Origin: Stenocarpella maydis
Lineage: Eukaryota > Ascomycota > Sordariomycetes > Diaporthales > Diaporthaceae
Direction: 5' to 3'
DNA length: 64,000 nt
Assembly (NCBI GenBank): GCA_002270565.1
Contig: NQMI01000182.1
Location: 19,420-83,419 of the forward strand
Under the pieces are notes generated by a model that worked only from the letters and a program-made list of their open reading frames with translations, did no database searches and was not told where the DNA came from. Position numbers and translations under genes: made by a program. The stretch's first letter is position 1. Each line of letters begins with the position of its first letter. Of the stretch, positions 56,200-64,000 are shown one piece after another.

Positions 56200-57552
56200 A
56201 TGGCACCATCCCTGAGGACGGCAGCCGCCACGGCGGGCCTGGTCCTCGCCAAGGTCGCCGCGCAGACCACGGCCGGCGACTTGTCGGTCCTGACCATGAA
56301 CGTCGCAGGCCTGCCCCAGTTCCTGCAGGGCAACGACGTGCCGGGCGACAAGACGGAGAACTCGAAGCTGATCGGCAGCTACTTTGCCGAGTACGGCTTC
56401 GACGTCATCCACGTGCAGGAGGACTTCAACTACCACGCCTCCATCTACGAGACCGACTCCCACCCGTACCGGACCGCCACCTCGGGCGGCGTCCCCTTCG
56501 GCTCCGGGCTCAACACGCTGGCCAACCGCCCCTGGGTCGACTTCTCGCGCACCAAGTGGGACACGTGCAGCAACACCGAGAGCGACGACTGCCTGACCCC
56601 CAAGGGCTTCACCTTCATGCGCCTGCAGGTCGCCGCCTCGGCCGACGCCTCCTCTACCGCCGTCTACGTCGACGCCTACAACCTGCACGCCGACGCCGGC
56701 ACCACCGACGCCGACGAGGTCGCCCGCAACTCCAACATCAACCAGGTGCTGGCCCACGCCCAGGCCAACTCGGCCGGCAACGCCGTCCTCATCTTCGGCG
56801 ACACAAACTCGCGCTACAGCCGCGCCCTCGACACGGCCGTGCGCACCCTCCTCGACAACGGCTTCACCGACGCCTGGGTCCAGCACGAGCGCGCCGGCAG
56901 CCCCCCCACCCAGGAGACGCTGTGCACCAACCCCCAGCCCGCCGCGGACAGCACCTGCGAGACGGTCGACAAGATCTTCTACCGCTCCTCGCCGCTCGTC
57001 ACCCTCGACGCCGCCAGCTTCCAGTACGTCGGCGAGTGGTTCCGCCAGCCCGACGGCAGCATCCTCTCCGACCACAACCCCATCAACGTCAACCTCACCT
57101 GGGCCGCCGGCGCCGCCCTCCGCCAGTCCGCCTACTGGGGGGGCCCCCACGGCACCTGGTTCAGCGACGTCCCCGCCCTGGCCTCCACCCCGAAGCCCGC
57201 CGTGTCAAAGATCACCTTCCGCGGCGCCAACAGGCTCGACAGCGTTGGCGTCACGCTAGGCGGCGGTGCGAGCTTCGCCCACGGCGGGTCCGGCGGCGAC
57301 GAGGCGACCCTGGCGCTCGCCCCCGGCGAGTACTGGACCAAGGCGACCCTGTGCCAGGGCCAGTACAACAGCCGGACGCGCAACTTCTTCATCGAGGCCA
57401 CGACCAGCGCTGCCAAGACTGTCAGCGCGGGTAAGAGGACCAGTGACTGCGCAGACTTCACGGCCCCCGACGGCTGGGGCATCGTCGGGTTCTTGGGCCA
57501 GGCCGGCGACGAGGTGGACCAGCTGGCATTTGTGTATGCGCCACGGTCTTGA
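56200..57552 (+). CDS. Secreted endonuclease/exonuclease/phosphatase-fold protein with jacalin-like C-terminus
   Basis: Single exon, 450 residues, ATG at 56200. Residues 1-21 form a signal peptide (Ala/Leu/Val-rich, cleavage near AQT). The EEP (DNase I-like) core carries its expected catalytic set: LTMNVAGLP with Asn34, HVQED with Glu74, NLHAD with His163, IFGDTNSR with Asp201, and SDHNPINV with Asp291/His292. Enzymes of this fold cleave phosphodiesters in nucleic acids, inositol phosphates or sphingomyelin. The secreted form and the residues around the active site suit a phospholipid or inositol-phosphate substrate, but this is inference. From about residue 310 a Gly-rich beta-prism segment (AYWGGPHGTWF, ITFRGANRLDSVGVTLGGG, WGIVGFLGQAGDEVDQLAF) matches jacalin-related lectins, so the protein may bind glycans while acting on its substrate. 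GC-rich codon use, no introns, intact. Confidence 0.9.
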   Translation: MAPSLRTAAATAGLVLAKVAAQTTAGDLSVLTMNVAGLPQFLQGNDVPGDKTENSKLIGSYFAEYGFDVIHVQEDFNYHASIYETDSHPYRTATSGGVPFGSGLNTLANRPWVDFSRTKWDTCSNTESDDCLTPKGFTFMRLQVAASADASSTAVYVDAYNLHADAGTTDADEVARNSNINQVLAHAQANSAGNAVLIFGDTNSRYSRALDTAVRTLLDNGFTDAWVQHERAGSPPTQETLCTNPQPAADSTCETVDKIFYRSSPLVTLDAASFQYVGEWFRQPDGSILSDHNPINVNLTWAAGAALRQSAYWGGPHGTWFSDVPALASTPKPAVSKITFRGANRLDSVGVTLGGGASFAHGGSGGDEATLALAPGEYWTKATLCQGQYNSRTRNFFIEATTSAAKTVSAGKRTSDCADFTAPDGWGIVGFLGQAGDEVDQLAFVYAPRS

Positions 57553-60500
57553 CCTGTGCCGTCGTGCGGTCAAGGCTGCCCTGAGAGTATCAGGTTCGAG
57601 TTTGGTTCATGTACATAGCTTTAAGATACTACGAATAATATGCTTGTAAAGTCAAGCCCTGGATGCGTGCCACTGGGACCTGCGTGATCACCAATGTCTG
57701 GCCAGGTTTAACAGAAACGACTTTGCGACGGGGTCTGCCCGGCGCTAGACTTTGTCTAGAATAGACCAATGTGTCGAAACAAAACGAGACCGAGGAAACC
57801 CCGTCCAAGGACTCATGACAAGCACTGTGCTCCGTACAACAGGCTGAGGAATGCGCTTGCCATATGCCTTGGCCATATGTCCACGTTGAGGCTCCATGTG
57901 CTGGGGTTCCTTTTGACCCTTGAGCTTTCAGCAGCTGCGGCTGAAAGGAAGGTGCTTAGGCCAAGGGAGCTGTCACGCTGCGCGGCTGCCCCACCTCCAC
58001 GGAGGCTTGAAGACACATGCGTGGTCCTTGTGCCCAGATGGATGTATAGAGCTGAATTAGGCTGGACAATGACGACACGGCCCGGGAGGCCCTGCGTCAG
58101 GCTAGGTCGTAGTCGCCGATCTGGACGGCCACCAGAAGTTTCTTTGTGCCGCTGCTATGTTCTGCCATCAGGCCATCGCATTGACTAGCGAGCAAGTTTA
58201 ACTACTACTAGGACACGGAAACGTGGAAAGCAGCCTTACAGGTTAGGGGCCCCTCAGCTAGTGGTAGCTTGGCACCGTCAGACACTGTGGCGAGGGTGTT
58301 TCGTGGGCTTAGCCCTCGCCAATCGCCAGAGGACGAACCTTGCGATGGAAGGAAGCCAGAAGAAAAAGTATGTCGTCCCATCTACACCACATGGTAGGCT
58401 AACGGGGCTGTCGTCAACTAGCGGTAGCTGTCTGCCGTGGACATGCCGCCTTGGACAAGAGTCAGGGACAAAGAGATGGGCGGTCGCCAAATTGCACCAA
58501 CTCCGGGTCTCGACCAAGTCTGGCGAGACCCAGGGCGTCGGGATAAGGAGGGGGACAGCCTTGGAGAAGCGGGCGAGTGCCATGCGTTGCTCGCATTGAT
58601 CCATTGCGACATGGTCAAAGATGCCATTTGTCGTTGACTCCTGGTGAACCCAGCAGTCTGGGATGACTTGACGTTGATCGCATGGCGAGTTGCATAGTAC
58701 GGTGCCAAAGTCAGGGTCCTTGGTGGCGGCAAGTTCCCGGATCCCGGATGGGCAACGGCGAAGATCATGAAGCACCTGCCTCGGCGAGGGGGCCGATGAT
58801 CAGCCAACGTCGAGGGTCCCGGAGAAACCTAGTCGAGACGACGCTTAGCAGCCAGGGCCTGAGCCGGCCTCATGATACCTCTCGCGTGGCATGCCAGGCG
58901 CGAGCAGAACTGAGCGGCTTGAATATTGTCAAAGACGATGACATGCTAGTAGCTGGTCGCAAACATGTGCTTCTCTCAATAGCCTCCAATGCGATGCACA
59001 CAGCCTGCTGGAGCAACAAGTAGAACCATCGCGGCAACAGTCCCAGCGACGCTATGATTTGTTGTCAGAGAAACACCGGAGCCCGGGCTGTGGACATGTG
59101 CGTACGTACGCTTGGCACAACGGGTCAGCAGGTGCTTGAGGCCAATTCAAAAGCCAGTCAGGTCGTGGTCATAGCGTATCCAGGACCGCCACAGCGGGTT
59201 GTGTTTGATAGATGGCATGCATTGGCTATTCGTGGTCGGGCAAAAAGAGCCGATGATACCAATTAGCTCTTTCGAACGACATGAGACGAAACCAGGGGGA
59301 AGCAAGTAAGTACAGCAGATCGGGTACTGTGTGGACGAAAGTTGGAGCCCTTCCTGGACCCCGTCGTGCCACGCAGCGCGGCAATCTGTCAAGCGCCCGA
59401 ATGCGCCCGTGAAACCTGACCGAGACGCAGATGCCGCGGGCGCGGGTGATGTCCGGGGCTGGAGGGCTATCGACGAAACGAGTGGTGTGGGATCCGCTAG
59501 GCTTTCTCAAGGGCAGCTTGCCACCGGGCTGTGGGGCGGGTCGGCGGCGGGCAAGCGATAATGACAGGTCGCCCAGATAATTACGGCGCGCCCGAGAGTC
59601 TGGGTTGACTCTTCGGTCGGCGAACCATGAACGGCCGGAGTACTGTACTGTCTCGGCACGGCACAGTGGTTGTGCTGTCCTTGTCCAACACTGTCGACAA
59701 GCGCGGCGCTAGCCCGACTCGAGCCTGGCGGATAGAATGCGCTGGCCACGGTGATCTCGCAGCCATGCGCCGGAAGCACAAAAAAAAAAAAAAAAATCCC
59801 TGGGTGCTGCATAACCAGGAGGGGACCGGTAGTTTCACCGAGGTATCTCCCCAGAGCATTGAGTTTCAAAGGCAAGCTGTCCGGTCATGTCTGAATGTTG
59901 CTGGACTGAGGTATATGCGGCCAGCAGACGGGCAATTGACGACGAATCCTACATATTTGGGGAGCCGGGGTTGGGTTTGGCGCGTTCCAGGGTATCTGCG
60001 GAGGAGCAGCCTTGACCACAGTAAGGGCATCACAAGGGCAGCAGACCCAGCACCACAACCGTTGACCCTGTGCCCAGCACCTCGATTGGGCAATAGAGAA
60101 AGACGTCGTTGGGCGATGGCAGAAATGCGAGACGGAAAAGCTGCGTCATATTTGCCCGTTCAGGCCAACGACATGTCGAGCCGTGTCGCCTCCGCGCCGC
60201 CATCCTGCAGGGGCACAAGGATGCGCCCACGATTGAGCTCCCGTGGTGCATATGCATGGGCGGGAGACCGAGGGTACTGCTAAACGCTGCGGACAGCACA
60301 CTGGAGAGGTCGGGATGAAGCGGCCTTCAGGTCCGAATATCTGCTGCGGTGCAATACACTTGGCGATTCCGGAGTAGCTGAGACGGTATTCGCAGAGCCC
60401 AGAGCGCACAGTGCAGACTGCAGGTTGCAGGGCCACGCAGCTCAGCACACACCACGCAAGCGAGCGAGCAGGCAGGGGGGGGCCGCGCAGAGCTGAGTGA

Positions 60501-63500
60501 GGCCTGACTGAGTAACGACGGACAGCGTGGGTTGAATCATGCCTGATCAGCAGGCGTGCTGCAGCTTCTCTTAGCATCTCGGTTACCATGTTGGATGGGA
60601 TCGTCGAGTTAGCCCTGTCGATCATGGCCGCTTTTGCTCGGCTTTCTGCTAGCTCAGGCACGGCGGTGGGGTTGCACCTGAGCAGAAAGAAGCGAAGCGT
60701 GGTAAAAGACAGAAGAAGAAAAAAGACACGATCACATCGTCTCTGGTTCCATGGAGGAAGGGGCATCTACTCCGTAGTGTGTCCGCATCAATGCTATGTT
60801 GGGAGCGTCAACAGTGAAGATACTACTGCCATACATAGTGGTATGTATGTAATATAAGAAGCAAAGAGGTAAGGTACCGCGGTACGTACTCGACCTCACC
60901 GGCCAGTCGTGACTAGCGCCGAGCTAGGGCATCTGACTGGCCGAGGCTCCGATATGGGATGTGGGGTCCCTTGCCTTTGTCATGCCCCTCGCCTTGTACT
61001 TGATGACAATTCGAATACTTGGGCGGTGAATGAGGATGAGGGCGTCAATTGCCACCCAATTTTGGCTTGATCTTCCAGGGCCAGTAGAGCTGATGCCAGG
61101 TCTCGCCCATTGACCACGACGGCATAATGGTGCAGCAGCTATGTACAGCAGAAGCAGCCATCATCACCAACGACGGCGATCTTTTTCCTCCCCCCTCGTC
61201 AGCCTCTTCCCATCAAATACTCATATCCATATCCACATCCAAACGCGTATTGGGCTTGCCGCCGAGTCGAGCCAAGCAACGGAGAGAACGAGGCGGAAGC
61301 TGCAGATAACAGCTGCAATACCGTGGAGGCATCACAGGCGGCAGGTATGCTGCATGCAGCTCTACCGCCTACAGCATGCACTGCATCCCCAGGATTCAAG
61401 ACCCAACCCAGAGAGCAGCTAGCCAGCTAGCCTGCTCGGAACCGCGGGAGCAGCTGCAGGCCACTGATGGGCCACTCTGCAGGGCAGGGCGGGTAGCCAG
61501 TCTGCAGCCATTCCTTGATTGCATCAACACGCTGCAGGACACGATCGAACCGAACCATTGGCAGACTGCATCACCATCTACTACCATGTACCTACGTACT
61601 CTGCCGTCTTCTGCCCATCCATCGCTTCGGCAGGTGAGCCCGACGATATCAACAGTCTTGCCACCCTCAGCCAGCACCACCAGCACCACCATCTGGACCA
61701 ATGTAACCAACACCGACCCAGGCCTGCTTCATGTCCCTCGGAGGCACATGTGCCTTGCTTCATCGGGCCCACCCACCACGCCTGCACACCACCGCCACTC
61801 TCTTCGGCCCGCCTCGTCTCTTTGCTTTTGTCTATTTCTGATCTCCTTCTTCAGCAGCACCAGCCAACCGATACCAGGCCATCCGGGCTGGAAGAGGCAT
61901 CCCGCAGCTCGCGACCAGAGCGTTGGATGGCACCCAGTGCGACAGAGGGTCTAGACTTTCTTTAGACTCTAGACTCGGACCACGGTCCTGGACAGTCAGG
62001 CCTGATCAGACCTGCGCCGGCACTAGGGACCGTTTCCGGCCCTCCGCGGTCCAACGCTGTGGGAGCGACAGGGCAGCCCTTGGGCCCCAGGCCTCGTGTG
62101 TGGAAGAGCCCTCGGCGGCGGGGCCACGGATAGTGGTTCCTGCAGGACATTCATGGCTGCGTCTTGACAGCTTGACTGACACCGGTAGTGTCAATGGGGG
62201 CTGTGGCGCATGGCCGGGTACACCGCCGTCGTGCCCACCTCTCCGGCGTGGAGTGTAATTGATTGACCCAAGAGCACGACTTTTCTTATTCGGCGGGGAT
62301 CCGCTCAACCGATCAATTCACGCTGCTGGGCCCGCTCCACATCAAATCCACCTCGATCGCCTCCGATAACCATCCGCAGTCCACCGTCACCTCAATAGCG
62401 CCGTCTGCTGCAGAAAATGGAAGCCGTGAACGACTGACCGGTCCACTGCCTGTACAGCCCGTCCATTGGACATCATGCCTTCCGTACAGCTCGCAGCTCC
62501 CCTCGTCCGTGGCACAGAACCACCAGAAACGGCGAGCTATTGCCGTCACGCAGTCAGATCTGGGTGAGCGTGCAGATTTCTCCCACGTACCACCCCACAC
62601 CTCACCCATCCGATCCTTCGCACCCGTCGGCTGCAGCGGTTCGCTGACCCCGTACTGGCGGAAAAGATGACAGGCCGACAAGGTTGTTGACAACCGAGCC
62701 GATCAAGTAGAAGACAAATCCCATCACATTCGATAGACCCAAACTGATGTTGCGATGGGCAATTTTACGTTGACCATTCCTTTCCTTCCTCTTCGTGCAG
62801 CATGCACCCCAGACGGGTGCGCACCTTGTGCGTGGCTTGATGATACTAACAGCACGCGTGAAATGGCCCCCTGCTTGGCAGGCCGCATCAGTCCCGCCGG
62901 CGCGTGAAAGCAGCCATGAGAGATGGTGTTGATGTCTCTCCAGGCCCCCGTCAGCCATCACCAGTGCCATGAGTCAATCAATGATCGGCGGAGCGTGGGC
63001 TATCATCCGTGTCGCTTCCGACGTCGGGTCAGGCACCGTCCATGTCGCAGTCCGACAAGGTTGCGATCGCCACTGTCGTGATCCAATTCAGCACGGTGTG
63101 ATAACAATACTGTGGGAAGAGAGCAAGAGCAACGTTCCAGTTCGTGGGTTTATGCGTGCATTTCCACGCCATGATCTTGCAGAGAGCCGTCAAGAGGACG
63201 CGTTGGCTGGCGCACACCCATGCGTTAACTGGTCCGCCGCCAGACCTTGACTTGAGTTATCCTTCGTTCCTCTTGGCCTCCTCCCAAGAAGGCACCAATC
63301 CCGACCGGCACCATGTCCCGCTAGAAGCGCATTGTCAAAGCCCACTCAGCTCAACTCACCAACAGAGCGGCCTTGCGCAATAAGAGGAATGGGTTCCAGA
63401 TAACCCACCACACACCACCCCATGTGCCCTCAAAATATCGCCCCAAACCCACCAAATGTCCACCTTAAGCTGGGCGGGTCTGGTGGTGGAGAAACCACCA

Positions 63501-63956
63501 AAGCTCAAAGTTGGGACAGATTCTCAAACACTGAAAAGAGTTTCCAGGGAACGCTACCCCGGTCGTCTTCTCGTCTATACTGTGTGGCGATTTGGGGCAT
63601 TCTCGTATTGTAGGACCTTGCAGCCTCGCGCCGCCAAGAATGGTGCGCCTATAGTGTCCGATGTGCGTAGACGCCGCCTCACCCGCCTCGCCAAGTCACA
63701 GACAGATAACACAGAGCTGAGAATCCCACTGGCGGCGGTGGCGGCGGCCAACGGGAAGCCGCCTCCGAAGACAGACGACCTTTCAGCCTGGCGATGCCCA
63801 GCGCTCTGGGCCTCCAGCACTGATGACTGCTACCACAGTCGTCACCATCCTCCGTGCGCTCGTCATTTGTACGTATTAGCCCACAGCAGCCTCTCCCGCC
63901 AGACAGGCGCCAGGGCGCCTGTCGTCTCGCCTGCCCTGCTCTAATAAACCGCAAAC
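57553..63956. other. Gene-poor tract, about 6.4 kb
   Basis: No gene with family similarity or consistent splicing on either strand. A 17-base poly-A run lies near 59780-59796. Pyrimidine/AC-rich blocks at 61130-61970 and 63230-63480 look like 5' leader or promoter DNA of a gene to the right of the window, in keeping with very long upstream regions of fungal regulatory genes. Confidence 0.5.
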
Positions 63957-64000
63957 ATGCCGAGCCGCGAGGGCGGCGCCGCGCCTCGCGCGCCTCTGGC
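63957..64000 (+). CDS. Possible start of a gene running off the right end
   Basis: ATG in good context (GCAAACATGC) followed by 13 complete codons of strongly GC-rich third positions (MPSREGGAAPRAPL) to the window end. The long non-coding, pyrimidine-rich approach supports a real start, but 44 bases cannot prove it. Confidence 0.35.
   Translation, partial: MPSREGGAAPRAPL

Noticed and set aside
56194..57150. Open frame of 318 codons on the minus strand across the EEP gene
   Set aside because: Antisense of a GC-rich single-exon gene; Gly/Val/Asp-rich peptide without motifs.
61376..61965. Overlapping plus-strand frames of 150-190 codons
   Set aside because: Ser/Thr/Pro-rich, no conserved pattern, more consistent with a pyrimidine-rich leader or promoter than with a gene.

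Overview
The window is nuclear DNA of a filamentous ascomycete (Pezizomycotina, probably Sordariomycetes). The evidence is short 50-260 bp spliceosomal introns with GT..AG ends and CTNAC-type branch points, intron-bearing nuclear tRNA genes, a GC-rich third-codon bias in housekeeping genes, and lineage-typical families (DOMON/cytochrome b561, CBS-PB1, Swi5/Ace2-type zinc finger, wax-synthase-like MBOAT, SesA and patatin NLR proteins). One undetermined base (position 4218) shows a draft assembly.

Layout: 1-19.7 kb is a conserved, mostly GC-rich block. It holds a truncated DOMON-cytochrome b561 gene, a broken aminoglycoside-phosphotransferase-family gene, tRNA-Leu(CAG), mitochondrial ribosomal protein uS2m, a four-CBS/PB1 membrane-anchored protein, tRNA-Gln(CTG), chaperonin subunit CCT7, an Ace2/Swi5-type transcription factor and a wax-synthase-domain acyltransferase.

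From 19.7 to about 50 kb the window becomes accessory in character. First comes a group of decayed genes of the fungal NLR / heterokaryon-incompatibility type: a SesA-domain protein, a patatin-NB-ARC-TPR receptor, and a divergently transcribed DUF7580-like protein. All carry premature stops that a single C-to-T change would explain. Next are a degenerate GC-rich foldback sequence, a Tc1/mariner transposase with many stops, an apparently intact cytochrome P450 and a truncated second P450, then long gene-poor tracts with small foldback/MITE-like elements. A cysteine-rich repeat protein, a small basic nuclear-type protein, a glutathione S-transferase and a phosphosulfolactate-synthase-like enzyme sit as islands, followed by a broken ankyrin-repeat gene.

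From 50 to 64 kb there is one confident gene, a secreted endonuclease/exonuclease/phosphatase-fold protein with a jacalin-like C-terminus, inside long non-coding stretches with microsatellites. The last 44 bases may begin another gene.

The best candidate for an interesting system is the 19.9-26.9 kb cluster: an intracellular NLR-type receptor with a patatin effector domain, next to a SesA-type protein with a Gly/Ser/Gln/Asn-rich tail that could be an amyloid signalling motif, and a divergent DUF7580-like partner. It appears to be a fossil immune or self/non-self recognition locus silenced by RIP-like mutation. Intron-exon structures were read by eye from splice signals and reading-frame continuity; family assignments are from recalled motifs, not database searches.
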